A DNA stretch of 64,000 bases from positions 1 to 64,000 of the forward strand of contig CAXXGE010000007.1 of the NCBI GenBank assembly GCA_963677915.2, read 5' to 3'. How positions within the stretch are numbered: position 1 is the first letter of the stretch; each line of letters starts with the position of its first letter. Both the position numbers and the translations under genes were made by a program. This DNA comes from G963677915 sp963677915. Lineage in GTDB: Bacteria; Bacillota; Clostridia; Lachnospirales; Vallitaleaceae. The notes below the pieces were generated by a model that worked only from the letters and a program-made list of their open reading frames with translations, was not told the DNA's origin and did no database searches. Below, in pieces: positions 50,025 to 58,553 of this stretch.

Positions 50025-50717
50025 CTACTGACCGTAGTAGGCGTCTTTGCCGTGCTTCCTCAGGAAATGCTTGTCAAGGAGCGCCTGCTGCATCGGCTGG
50101 TCATGCTCGAAGCCTCTTATCGCCATGGTCCTGAAGGCCATTTTGGCTACTTCATCCAGGACGACTGCATGGTAAACCGCATCAGCTGGGTCTTTCCCCC
50201 AAGCGAATGGACCATGTTCATTGACCACAACCCCCGGGACATGGATCGGGTTGATTCCCTCGAACGTTTCGACAATCACCGTTCCGGTATTCTTTTCATA
50301 GGCTTCCTCGATCTCCTCTTTAGTCAGAGGGCGTGTGCAGGGGACCGGGCCATAGAAATAATCCGCATGGGTCGTACCGAACGATGGAATCGACTTGCCT
50401 GCCTGGGCAAAGCTGGTCGCCCACTCGGAATGTGTATGGACCACCCCGCCGATTTCGGAGAAAGCTTTGTAAAGTTCAATGTGCGTGGCCGTATCGGATG
50501 AAGGCTTTAGATCGCCGTCCACGACATTGCCGTCCATATCGACGACAACCATCATATCCGGCGTCAGGTCCTCGTACTCCACACCGCTCGGCTTGATGAC
50601 CATCAAGCCTTTATCCCTGTCGATGCCGCTGACATTGCCCCATGTATAGACAACTAGGCCTCGCTTCGGCAATTCCATATTCGCTTCATAAACAGCTTGC
50701 TTCAGTTTGCTTAACAT
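50025..50717 (-). CDS. araD: L-ribulose-5-phosphate 4-epimerase
   Basis: AraD makes D-xylulose-5-P from L-ribulose-5-P, the last arabinose step. The 230-residue class II aldolase-fold protein from ATG 50717 (GGGGAGA ahead) has LVVYTWGNVSGIDRDKGLMV, IKPSGVEYEDLTPD, SSDTATHIELYKAF, VVHTHSEWATSFAQAGKSIP (zinc His pair), FGTTHADYFYGPVPCTRPL and VVNEHGPFAWGKD (third zinc His). It follows araA by 16 nt. Confidence 0.95.
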   Translation of the reverse strand: MLSKLKQAVYEANMELPKRGLVVYTWGNVSGIDRDKGLMVIKPSGVEYEDLTPDMMVVVDMDGNVVDGDLKPSSDTATHIELYKAFSEIGGVVHTHSEWATSFAQAGKSIPSFGTTHADYFYGPVPCTRPLTKEEIEEAYEKNTGTVIVETFEGINPIHVPGVVVNEHGPFAWGKDPADAVYHAVVLDEVAKMAFRTMAIRGFEHDQPMQQALLDKHFLRKHGKDAYYGQ

Positions 50718-50733
50718 GCTTTGTCTCCCCTCT

Positions 50734-52229
50734 TTACTTGATGCTGATATAGTATGCAAGATCATTCAGTTTCAACATTTGTCTGAAAGCGTTGACCTCA
50801 GTATTCTTGTCAATGACGACCGTTTCAACACCCATCAGCTCAGCCCAGTCCATCAGATCCTGGGTCGAGACATCATAGGAGAAAATCGTATGATGGGCAC
50901 CGCCGGCAAGAATCCAGCACTGAGCTCCGACTTCAAGGGAAGGCTCCGGTTTCCAGATTGCCTTGGCAACAGGAAGGTTCGGCATTTCATGAGGTGTTCT
51001 GATCGTATCCACTTCATTGATAATCAGCCTGTGGCGTCCACCCATGTCGATCAGCGACGCATTCAGCGCCTTACCCGGCTTGCTGTTGAAAATGATTCTG
51101 GCAGGCGCATCCTTGCCGCCAATGCCAAGCGGTCTTACGATAATGCTTGGCTTGTCTTCCGCGATTGTCGGGCATACCTCGAGCATATGGGCTCCCAGAA
51201 CCATTTCATTGCCAGGCTCAAGATGGTATGTGTAGTCTTCCATGAAGGATGTGCCCTTGCCTTTGTGGTCGCCCATGATCTTCATAAGCCTTACCATGGC
51301 AGCTGTTTTCCAGTCACCTTCCCCGGCAAAACCGTAACCTTTTTCCATCAGGCGCTGAACGGCAAGGCCCGGCAGCTGCTTCAAACCATAAAGGTCCTCG
51401 AATGTCGTTGTAAAGGCAGTGAAGCCGCCCTCTTTAAGGAATTTCTCAAATCCGATCTCGATTCTCGCCTGGTACTTGATCGATGCTACACTCGCTTCGT
51501 CCTGTTCAGGAATCGTGTAAAACTTCAGGTACGTTTCGTAAAGAGCATCCACTTCAGCTTCAGTAACAGCTTCCAGAACCTTGACGATATCACCGACTGC
51601 ATAGGTGTTGATCGCCCATCCAAACTGGATTTCAGCTTCTACCTTGTCTCCTTCAGTAACGGCAACCTGTCTCATGTTATCCCCGAAACGTGCTACTTTG
51701 ATTGTTCTGCTTTCCACGACAGCAGCTGCCACATGGAACCAGTCATTCAGTTGATCAACCCTCTTTTTCCTGTGCCCAATGGCCTACGATGACTTTTCTT
51801 GGCAATCTCATGCGGGCGTTGATGAAACCGAACTCCCTGCCGCCATGGGCAGACTGCGTCAGGTTCATAAAGTCCATGTCGATTGTCTCCCAGGGAAGGT
51901 CACGGTTGAATTGCGTATGCAGGTGACAGAAAGGCTTGTTCAGAATCGAGAAACCTTTGATCCACATTTTCGCAGGCGAGAAAGTGTGGCATCCAACCGA
52001 CGATGCCGGCACAGCTTTCATCGGCATTGGCTTTACGCATCAGGTTTGTGATTTCATCAGGCGTTGTCAGAAGCGCTTTAAAAACAAGCTTGAACTCAAA
52101 GCTGCCCTTTTCATTGAGGCCTTCCACGATCTTGACTGAGTTTTCCTTAACCTGTTTAAGCGTTTCTTCTCCATAGAGGTGCTGGCTTCCTGTTACAAAC
52201 CAAAATTCGTAGTTCTTGCTAAGTTGCAT
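50734..52229 (-). pseudogene. araA: L-arabinose isomerase, full length but with two frame breaks
   Basis: Three frames together give a normal protein of about 498 residues: MQLSKNYEFWFVTGSQHLYG at the start, then TFSPAKMWIKGFSILNKPFC and LPWETIDMDFMNLTQSAHGG, then ARFGDNMRQVAVTEGDKVEA and EMVLGAHMLEVCPTIAEDKP toward the end. The first break is near 51989 (one C too many on the coding strand), the second near 51760 (one G too many in GGG). AraA converts L-arabinose to L-ribulose. No araB (ribulokinase) is in the window. Two single-base breaks in an otherwise well-kept gene fit sequence error or very recent inactivation. Confidence 0.9.
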
Positions 52230-52233
52230 TGTA

Positions 52234-53323
52234 TTACCTACCTTTCTCCTTTGTTGTATCTCTTATAATCAATTCTGGCGCCATAACGTCCTGAATCACG
52301 CTGCTCTTCTCCCTCATCAGCGAAAGGAGCCCTTTCGCAGCGTGGATGCCCAGCTCCGCTTTCGGATGGGCTACCGTGGTCAGCTTGACATCCAGACTCT
52401 GTGACAGATTCGAGTTGTCGAAACTCACTACCGAACAGTCGCCGGGTACATTTATATCATGCTGCCGCATAAGCTGCATCAGCTCCACGGCAATCTGGTC
52501 GTTGTAGCAGACGATGGCTGTATGGCTATCCAGAAACTTTTCAAGTCCATTCCAATTGTCCTCGCTTATTACCTTTTCCTTGTTTTCAGTGCTGAACCAG
52601 ATGACCGACTTTTCTTTGACTTTCAGCTGATTATGCTTTCGCAAAGTTTTTATATAGCCTTCGTATCGGCCATGCCCCTGGATGTCATCGCTTTTTGAAG
52701 ATTGCACCGATATCCGTATGTCCCAGACTTATCAAATGTTCTGTCGCCAGCCTGCCCGCCTCTTCATCATCTTCAACGACATACGATGAAGGAAAATTCG
52801 AATAGCTGCCATGGATATAAAGAATCGGAACGCCTCTGTCCCTGAACTGCTGCAGAAGATCCACATTGTGATTCGGGTAGACACTCCTGGTGGGCTCGAT
52901 GATGAGTCCTGCCAGCTGGCTGTTTAGCATATTCGTCAGTACCGTACGTTCCCTGTCACTCCTGTTGTTCGTACTTCCAAGAAGGATGCTGTAACCGCGT
53001 TCACTCAGTTCATCATCGATGCCCGAGATGATTTCCGGGAAGATATAGTCGTTGAAATACGTCGTTACGATGCCGACCATCTTGCCATGACCGCTCTCGT
53101 CTGCCTGGGGATCGGATACGAACGTGCCTTTACCCTGCTGTTTGTACAGCCAGCCTTCATTGACCAGGTCATCGATGGCTTTCCTGACTGTATGTCTGCT
53201 GACAGATAAGCGCTCCATCAGTTCATGCTCCGAGAAGACGCGGTCATTGTATTTGAGCTCGCCGTTCCTGATGAATTCAATAATGAAATTTTTAACTGTT
53301 TGGTACTTAGGTTCTGCAGCCAT
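52234..53323 (-). pseudogene. araR: AraR-type GntR/LacI regulator with one frame break
   Basis: From ATG 53323 (GGAG ahead) a GntR-type winged helix (FSEHELMERLSVSRHTVRKA, GWLYKQQGKGTFVSD) is joined to a LacI-type sugar-binding domain (VGIVTTYFNDYIFPEIISGI, YVVEDDEEAGRLATEHLISL). At a run of five T at 52692-52696 the frame shifts; one base less gives FKSDDIQGHGRYEGY and runs on to VTTVAHPKAELGIHAAKGLL. This is the AraR architecture: repressor of arabinose genes released by L-arabinose. Two AraR-like boxes lie just upstream. Confidence 0.88.
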
Positions 53324-53349
53324 GCCATTCTCCATATCAAGTCAAAAAA

Positions 53350-53396
53350 AATAAGTTGTACGTACATGTTTTATATTAACATGCGTACAACTTATT
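53350..53396. promoter_or_regulatory. Pair of AraR-like operator boxes upstream of araR
   Basis: Box 1 (AAGTTGTACGTACATGTT, 53353-53370) and box 2 (AACATGCGTACAACTT, 53379-53394) face each other and resemble the Bacillus AraR operator (TTGTACGTACAA core). Paired boxes about 24 bp apart suit cooperative binding. The IS1634-type element lies just beyond, and its direct repeat includes box 2. Confidence 0.7.
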
Positions 53397-53481
53397 TTCA
53401 ATATCTATATTCTACAATTTTTCCAGCAAATCTTCGACAGTCTTGATAAGGTGCATCGGTACAGGAATTTCCTTTTCAACT
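53373..53481. repeat. 109-bp direct repeat, left copy (target duplication)
   Basis: Identical over 109 bp to 55569-55677, with the IS1634-type element exactly between. It repeats AraR box 2 and the last 70 or so bases of the coding region of the oxidoreductase gene, so this left copy contains a dead 3' scrap of that gene. Confidence 0.95.
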
Positions 53482-53574
53482 CGGGTCTTCGACACTTTAA
53501 CAATCCAGGAAACGCTGAAAGCCTTACAGGGCTTTATTTTTTTGTCAAATTTCCGAAATATGTTGTTGTATGTG

Positions 53575-53603
53575 TTGTATGTTGTTGTATGTTAGTGTAT
53601 AAT
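53575..53603 (+). promoter_or_regulatory. Possible promoter of the IS1634-type transposase
   Basis: TTGTAT and TATAAT are 17 bp apart within a TGTTGTATG-rich repeat. The ATG lies only 6 bp after the -10 box and no ribosome site is seen, so the message could be leaderless. Confidence 0.45.
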
Positions 53604-53609
53604 TGAAGT

Positions 53610-55469
53610 ATGAAATTGTATTATGACAAACGCGCTAAAGACCCCATCTACTATATTCAGAAGGGCTTTAGAAACGGCAAAAAGACGACGACAAAGAACA
53701 TCGCAAGGATTGGCAAGCACTCAGAACTTCTTAACATCACAGATGATCCTTTAGCTTATGCCAAGGAACAAATCATCTTATACAATGATGCGATGAAGAA
53801 TAACAAAGTCACAATGGAGGTGACCGTAGATTTTGACGAAAAGATTCAATCGAGTGCTGCTCTAGTCTCAACAAGCAATCAACTCAACATCGGATATTTC
53901 TTTATCCAAATGATCTATCACCAGCTTGGTCTACATTCTTTTTTCACCAGGGTGACCGAGAATTCCAAAATCACTTATGACCCCAACTTAATCAATCGCT
54001 TTATGACCTACGCCAGAATTCTTGATCCTGCCTCGAAGCTTGGTACTTATGATCACCTGCATACCTACTATGAAAAACCTGAGTTTGAGTACGTGCATAT
54101 ACTCCGAACAATGGATATTCTTGAGCAAAATTATGATGCATATATAAGTCATTTGTTTGAATACAGCAATCGGATTTTTCCACGGAACACATCGGTATGC
54201 TACTTCGACTGTACAAACTATTACTTCGAAACAGAAAGCAACGATGATGATTACATCGACGAGATTACCGGCGAAATAATCAAAGGACTGAGAAAATTCG
54301 GACCCTCAAAAGACCATAAACCTAATCCATTGGTTGAAATGGGACTTTTCATGGATTCCAACGGCATCCCCTTATCGATGTGTATTAATTCCGGTTCTGA
54401 TAATGAGCAGACCTGCGCCTTGCCTCTTGAAGAGAAAATGATTCAGATGCTGAAAGGAAAGAAATTCATTTACTGTGCTGACGCCGGACTCGGTTCTCTG
54501 AACATTCGAAAATTTAATTCCATGGGTGGACGCGCCTTTATCGTGACTCAATCAATAAAAAAACTCTCAGATACTCTAAAACAAGCCGTGTTCAACGACT
54601 TTGATTATCACCTTTTATCTAATGACGAACCCACTACCATCAAACGTTTGAAAAGCTTTGATAAAACTGATTCCAGGAACTTGTCTTTGTATAAGGATAA
54701 AGCTTATAAAATCATTGTTGCTGACAGAGCCGTTGATCTTGGTCTCTATGAAGAAAAACAACTGAAGAATGGCAAAACCAAGAAGGTGAAATCCAAGGCA
54801 CTGCTAAAGCAAAAGGTTATTGTCACTTTTTCAAGGCAGATGATGGAATACCAGAGACATATAAGGAACAAGCAGATAGAACGCGCGAAGCGACTGATCA
54901 AGGATATGGACCCAGACACATACAAAAAAGGTCCTCATGATGTGACCCGATTCATCAAAAGAAACTCCAGCTCAAGCACCGGAGGTACGGTGACAGATTC
55001 CTATGTGATTGACCAGACAGTTATTGATGAGGAAGAAAAGTACGATGGCTATTATGCCATAGCGACTAATCTCGATGATGACGCTAAATCAATAATTGCC
55101 ATTAGTTCCAACAGATACAAGATAGAAGATTGCTTCAGGGTTATGAAAACCAATTTTTCAGCACGTCCGGTTTATCATCAGAATAGAGAGCGTATAATCG
55201 CCCATTTTATGATTTGCTATACCGCTTTGCTCATTTATCGGCTCATCGAAGTGAAGCTGGATGAAAAGGGTATGCATTTTACAACTGACAATATTCTTGA
55301 AACACTAAAAAATATGCAAGTAGCCAATGTTCAAGACATGTATTACCTGTCAACCTATAACGGATCCCAAATCTGCACGGCTTTAAATGCTATATTTGAT
55401 TTGGAACTGGACAAAAAATACTATCAGCCAAAAGAACTTAACAAAAAAATCAGAAAAATTTCAAAATAG
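53610..55469 (+). CDS. IS1634-family transposase
   Basis: A complete 619-residue DDE transposase of the IS4-related IS1634 group. It begins MKLYYDKRAKDPIYYIQKGF. Likely catalytic residues are Asp in VCYFDCTNYYFETES, Asp in KFIYCADAGLGSLNIRKF and Glu in RYKIEDCFRVMKTNFSARPV, the last being the YREX-like signature of IS4-type enzymes. The Asp-rich insert and basic middle are normal for the group. The gene fills the element and is followed by a terminator. Confidence 0.94.
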   Translation: MKLYYDKRAKDPIYYIQKGFRNGKKTTTKNIARIGKHSELLNITDDPLAYAKEQIILYNDAMKNNKVTMEVTVDFDEKIQSSAALVSTSNQLNIGYFFIQMIYHQLGLHSFFTRVTENSKITYDPNLINRFMTYARILDPASKLGTYDHLHTYYEKPEFEYVHILRTMDILEQNYDAYISHLFEYSNRIFPRNTSVCYFDCTNYYFETESNDDDYIDEITGEIIKGLRKFGPSKDHKPNPLVEMGLFMDSNGIPLSMCINSGSDNEQTCALPLEEKMIQMLKGKKFIYCADAGLGSLNIRKFNSMGGRAFIVTQSIKKLSDTLKQAVFNDFDYHLLSNDEPTTIKRLKSFDKTDSRNLSLYKDKAYKIIVADRAVDLGLYEEKQLKNGKTKKVKSKALLKQKVIVTFSRQMMEYQRHIRNKQIERAKRLIKDMDPDTYKKGPHDVTRFIKRNSSSSTGGTVTDSYVIDQTVIDEEEKYDGYYAIATNLDDDAKSIIAISSNRYKIEDCFRVMKTNFSARPVYHQNRERIIAHFMICYTALLIYRLIEVKLDEKGMHFTTDNILETLKNMQVANVQDMYYLSTYNGSQICTALNAIFDLELDKKYYQPKELNKKIRKISK

Positions 55470-55500
55470 GAATCACATACAACAAGTTATCCAATAAAAC

Positions 55501-55542
55501 AAGAGGCAGAAACCCCATAAACATAAGGGTTTCATGCCTCTT
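55501..55542 (+). terminator. Terminator inside the IS1634-type element
   Basis: AAGAGGCA-AAACCC pairs with GGGTTT-TGCCTCTT (one mismatch) and is followed shortly by seven T. It limits readthrough into the oxidoreductase gene end. Confidence 0.85.
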
Positions 55543-55568
55543 AACTTTTTTTAACTGTCGAAGATGGG

Positions 55569-55677
55569 ATATTAACATGCGTACAACTTATTTTCAATAT
55601 CTATATTCTACAATTTTTCCAGCAAATCTTCGACAGTCTTGATAAGGTGCATCGGTACAGGAATTTCCTTTTCAACT
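55569..55677. repeat. 109-bp direct repeat, right copy (target duplication)
   Basis: Same 109 bp as 53373-53481. This copy includes the genuine 3' end of the oxidoreductase gene (55608 onward) and a second copy of AraR box 2. Confidence 0.95.
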
Positions 55678-56987
55678 GCCTTTTTCACTTTCACGGCCAG
55701 TTCCTTGTTGCCCATGATAATGCTGCCCACGATTTTATTATCATGCAAAACGAAGTGGAAATACGATTGACCGTCTTTCTTGCTTATTTCTTTGTAGCTG
55801 CCGTCTTCAGACATGAACTTTCCGATACTGAACAAATCGATGCCCAGCACTTTGACCACATTTGAACGGGGCACACTTCCAAACTGCATTTTCTTGCCGA
55901 GAATGTTCTTGCCGGCGATTGTTCCCTGATACATGGCTATCGACCACAGCCCATAGGCTATGCCGAAGTGCTCAGATATGTCACCCGGCACATAGATGTC
56001 CGGATCGGAGGACTGCATGTAATTGTTCGCTATGACCCCCACATCCGTTTCCAGTCCGGATTCCTTGGCCAGATAGATGTTAGGACGAACGCCTGTCGCA
56101 AGGGAAACCATGTCTGCTTCGAAAACCTGCCCATCTGACAGAACAACCGCTTTGCAGTGGCCGCTGCCGTCATGCTCGATATGGCTGATGTCCACGCCGG
56201 TAAGGGTTCTGATGCCAAGTGTCTTAAGATAGTCCACCAGCAAGTCCGCAGCTTCGGGATTCAGCTGCCTTGGCATCAGCCATTTTGCACCCTCGAGGAC
56301 GGTCACCTCGATACCCTGCTTAGCCAAACCTGCTGCAGCTTCAAGTCCCAGCACGCCGCCGCCGATGGCGATACACTTCCTGATGGTGCTTTTGCTGTTT
56401 AGAATCCAATGCACATCACCTACCGTCCTGAATGTAACAACACCGTTGAGGTGACTGCCTTTGAACGGCGGAATAAACGGATGTGCTCCTAGAGCCAGAA
56501 CCAGCTTGTCATAAGAAAATGCATCGTTATCCTCTACTATGACCTCTTTTCTGCTTCTGTCAATTTCTGTCACTGTACTGCCCAAATGAAGTTCGATACG
56601 CTGCTCGTCATACCACGTTCTGGAGTGAATGGTAAGCTCCTGCAGTGTGACTTCTTCTGCCAGGTATCGGGTAAGATTCAGCCTGTAATAAGGCAGAGCC
56701 TCCTCTGCAGATATCAATGTGATAGTTATCTCGTCGTCATCTTCTCTAATTGCTTCGATTGCAGAAAGAGCTGCGATGCCGCTTCCGACGACCACCACAC
56801 GTTGGGGCTTTTCATCTGTCGATTGGGTATATCCGGATTGGCTGCTGTCAGATTCTATTCTGCTGTTCTCGATGTTTGTTACCAGTTCGAAATCATCCTG
56901 TGGCGCCCCGCAAACCGGACACTCCTTAGGTGGTTCTTCTCCAAAATGAATATAGCCGCAAATCAGGCACTTCCACGCTTGTTCCAT
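55608..56987 (-). CDS. Rubredoxin-domain NAD(P)H/FAD oxidoreductase
   Basis: A 459-residue fusion from ATG 56987, behind GAGGAGAG. The N-terminus is a rubredoxin-like iron site (WKCLICGYIHFG and PKECPVCGAPQDDFELV). After a short linker a pyridine nucleotide-disulfide oxidoreductase of the NADH:rubredoxin/nitrite reductase type follows: RVVVVGSGIAALSAIEAIRE (FAD), ALPYYRLNLTRYL, CIAIGGGVLGLEAAAGLAKQ (NAD) and MVSLATGVRPN, with a C-terminal VYVPGD-like DIYVPGDISEHFG. It would pass electrons from NAD(P)H to the iron centre, likely for oxygen or peroxide removal. It overlaps the hydrolase gene by 25 nt. Confidence 0.9.
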   Translation of the reverse strand: MEQAWKCLICGYIHFGEEPPKECPVCGAPQDDFELVTNIENSRIESDSSQSGYTQSTDEKPQRVVVVGSGIAALSAIEAIREDDDEITITLISAEEALPYYRLNLTRYLAEEVTLQELTIHSRTWYDEQRIELHLGSTVTEIDRSRKEVIVEDNDAFSYDKLVLALGAHPFIPPFKGSHLNGVVTFRTVGDVHWILNSKSTIRKCIAIGGGVLGLEAAAGLAKQGIEVTVLEGAKWLMPRQLNPEAADLLVDYLKTLGIRTLTGVDISHIEHDGSGHCKAVVLSDGQVFEADMVSLATGVRPNIYLAKESGLETDVGVIANNYMQSSDPDIYVPGDISEHFGIAYGLWSIAMYQGTIAGKNILGKKMQFGSVPRSNVVKVLGIDLFSIGKFMSEDGSYKEISKKDGQSYFHFVLHDNKIVGSIIMGNKELAVKVKKAVEKEIPVPMHLIKTVEDLLEKL

Positions 56988-57907
56988 AACACTCTCCTCA
57001 TCCAAGTCAAAATATCTCCGTAAACTTTTTCATAGTTGATTTCATGGATCATTTCATGTCTGCCGTGGGGGTAAAGCTTGATCGTGACATCCTCTACCTC
57101 ATGGTCTACGTACTGCCTATACAATTTTTTGACAAACTTGCCATAGCCCCCGACCGGGTCCATTTCACCCGAGAAGATATAGATTGGCAGGTCGGATGGC
57201 ACTTCACCCCTATTCTCCTTTTTACTCAAATCCAGCAAGCCTCTGAGGAAGTCGTAATAGAAACTGCAGGAAAACGGGTTGCCGCACCATGGATCGTTGA
57301 TATACCTGCGCACCTCTTCATCGTCTCTGTTTAGCCAGGAGCTGCCGTTTTCAGGGTTTTTGACTTTTTTGTTGTTGCCTCCGAAGACGATTTTTCCGAG
57401 CCGCTTGCTGATATACCGGTCACCTTTTACTATCATTTCCGCTTTTGCCAATACTGCTACTGCAGCCATTGCCGGATTCGAATTCTTCGCCGACCCGGAA
57501 AGGATCAGCCCCGACAAGTCTTCGCCATATAATTCGGCGTATGCCTGGCACAGAAAGGAACCATAGCTGTGACCCATCAAGATGACTGGCAGCCCTGGAT
57601 ATTTATTCTTCAAATAGACAGTCAGCATACGCATATCCTTGACTGTCCTGTTGAATCCATCCTTGCCCGCATAGCCCAGGCTGTCGTCAGTTGCGGCCGT
57701 CACGCCGTGACCCCTGTGGTCGTCAGCAGCCACGATGAAGCCGTGTTCATTCAGAAAGCGTGCAAATCGGTTGTATCGATGGGCATGTTCCATCATGCCG
57801 TGGGATATCTGGACAATCCCCACCGGACTCTGTATATTGTCCCAAAAGTAGGCAGCGATTTTCTTCTTATCCACTGCTTCGAGCCAAACAACGTCTCCCC
57901 GTTCCAT
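56963..57907 (-). CDS. Alpha/beta hydrolase, monoacylglycerol-lipase-like
   Basis: A 314-residue serine hydrolase of the lysophospholipase/Hydrolase_4 family: VQISHGMMEHAHRYNRFARF (oxyanion region), VAADDHRGHGVTA, VILMGHSYGSFLCQAYAELY (nucleophile Ser), YIFSGEMDPVGGYGKFVKKL (Asp) and YPHGRHEMIHE (His). No signal peptide, so it is cytoplasmic. The ATG at 57907 follows GGAGAGG. It overlaps and precedes the rubredoxin-type oxidoreductase gene, hinting at cotranscription rather than shared function. Confidence 0.92.
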   Translation of the reverse strand: MERGDVVWLEAVDKKKIAAYFWDNIQSPVGIVQISHGMMEHAHRYNRFARFLNEHGFIVAADDHRGHGVTAATDDSLGYAGKDGFNRTVKDMRMLTVYLKNKYPGLPVILMGHSYGSFLCQAYAELYGEDLSGLILSGSAKNSNPAMAAVAVLAKAEMIVKGDRYISKRLGKIVFGGNNKKVKNPENGSSWLNRDDEEVRRYINDPWCGNPFSCSFYYDFLRGLLDLSKKENRGEVPSDLPIYIFSGEMDPVGGYGKFVKKLYRQYVDHEVEDVTIKLYPHGRHEMIHEINYEKVYGDILTWMRRVLWNKRGSA

Positions 57908-57963
57908 ATCATCATCCTCTCCAAATTTCTAATATATACCTATTGTATCACTAGGAAGGAGGC

Positions 57964-57990
57964 AGTGCCAGAGGGACGGACCTTTTGGCT
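57964..57990. repeat. REP-like palindrome, left unit with altered end
   Basis: Reads AGTGCCAGAGGGACGGACC then TTTTGGCT; one base differs from the 49951 unit in the centre (GAGGG for GGGGG) and the last arm is degraded. Confidence 0.88.
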
Positions 57991-58007
57991 CCCCTCACCA
58001 CAAAAAA

Positions 58008-58039
58008 AAGATGCCTCGGCATCAAATCCGAGACATCTT
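58008..58039. terminator. Hairpin between the two REP units
   Basis: AAGATGCCTCGG pairs with CCGAGACATCTT (one mismatch) around an 8-nt loop, with A and T runs at its feet; likely bidirectional. It ends the small secreted-protein transcript from the right. Confidence 0.75.
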
Positions 58040-58057
58040 TATCGTTTTAATTATGGG

Positions 58058-58084
58058 GTGCCAAAAGGTCCGTCCCTCTGGCAC
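58058..58084. repeat. REP-like 27-nt palindrome, right unit
   Basis: Inverted copy of the REP unit (GTGCCAAAAGG start, CCTCTGGCAC end), 67 bp from its left partner and 5 nt from the end of the secreted-protein gene. Confidence 0.92.
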
Positions 58085-58089
58085 TGCTT

Positions 58090-58473
58090 CTATTCGGCTA
58101 GCGGGCAAACACCGTCATTGCCAAGCCCTTGGCCACCGAAACCGCCGAAGCTGCCGCGGGATCCACTGCGGAATCCGCCGCCCATCATGCCGCCGCCGCG
58201 TCTTGCGTGGCCGCCGCCATAACCCTGGCCGCCTTCGCCATAAGCGCAGTCTTCAGGGTCGGCTTCCGTGATTCTCTCTGTCATGTGCTCGAGAATCAAA
58301 TCCGCACGTTCCTGTGTCATGCGTCCTTCGTCGACAGCTTCCTTAAGGTCAGCCGTTCTTTCTTCAATCAAGTTGGCTTTCCACTCATCCAGCGAACCGG
58401 TCGCTGCATAAACGCCTATGCTGGCTGTTAAAACCACTGCTATTGCCAATACTGCTGCTAATTTTTTTCTCAT
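58090..58473 (-). CDS. Small secreted DUF2680-like protein with Gly-rich tail
   Basis: A 127-residue exported protein. A signal peptide (MRKKLAAVLAIAVVLTASIG with cut after VYA) is followed by a helical segment (EERTADLKEAVDEGRMTQER, ADLILEHMTERI) like DUF2680/YckD proteins, and a long tail rich in Gly, Arg, Met and Phe (GGMMGGGFRSGSRGSFGGFG). The function is unknown; similar proteins are found in Gram-positive anaerobes, sometimes beside metal or stress genes. The ATG has AGGAGG ahead. It is single and ends at the REP pair. Confidence 0.72.
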   Translation of the reverse strand: MRKKLAAVLAIAVVLTASIGVYAATGSLDEWKANLIEERTADLKEAVDEGRMTQERADLILEHMTERITEADPEDCAYGEGGQGYGGGHARRGGGMMGGGFRSGSRGSFGGFGGQGLGNDGVCPLAE

Positions 58474-58553
58474 TTTTCATTCCTCCTAAAATGTTGTGTA
58501 TTATCTTGATACTTGCATTATAGGACCAGAATGTGAAAAACCTGTGAAGAAAA

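Larger units (their letters stand above)
53482..55568 (+). mobile_element. IS1634-type insertion sequence
   Basis: 2087 bp with one transposase gene. The ends are imperfect inverted repeats sharing TCTTCGACA (left CGGGTCTTCGACACTTTAA; right, on the other strand, CCCATCTTCGACAGTTAAA). It lies between 109-bp perfect direct repeats, which fits the unusually long, variable target duplications known for IS1634 and IS1549. Confidence 0.92.

Noticed and set aside
50707..51792. A 361-codon plus-strand frame opposite araA/araD
   Set aside because: Shadow of the arabinose isomerase coding bias; nothing in it resembles a protein family.
53558..53600. CRISPR-like or tandem array of TGTTGTATG units
   Set aside because: Only a few imperfect short units without spacers, inside the IS end before the transposase start.
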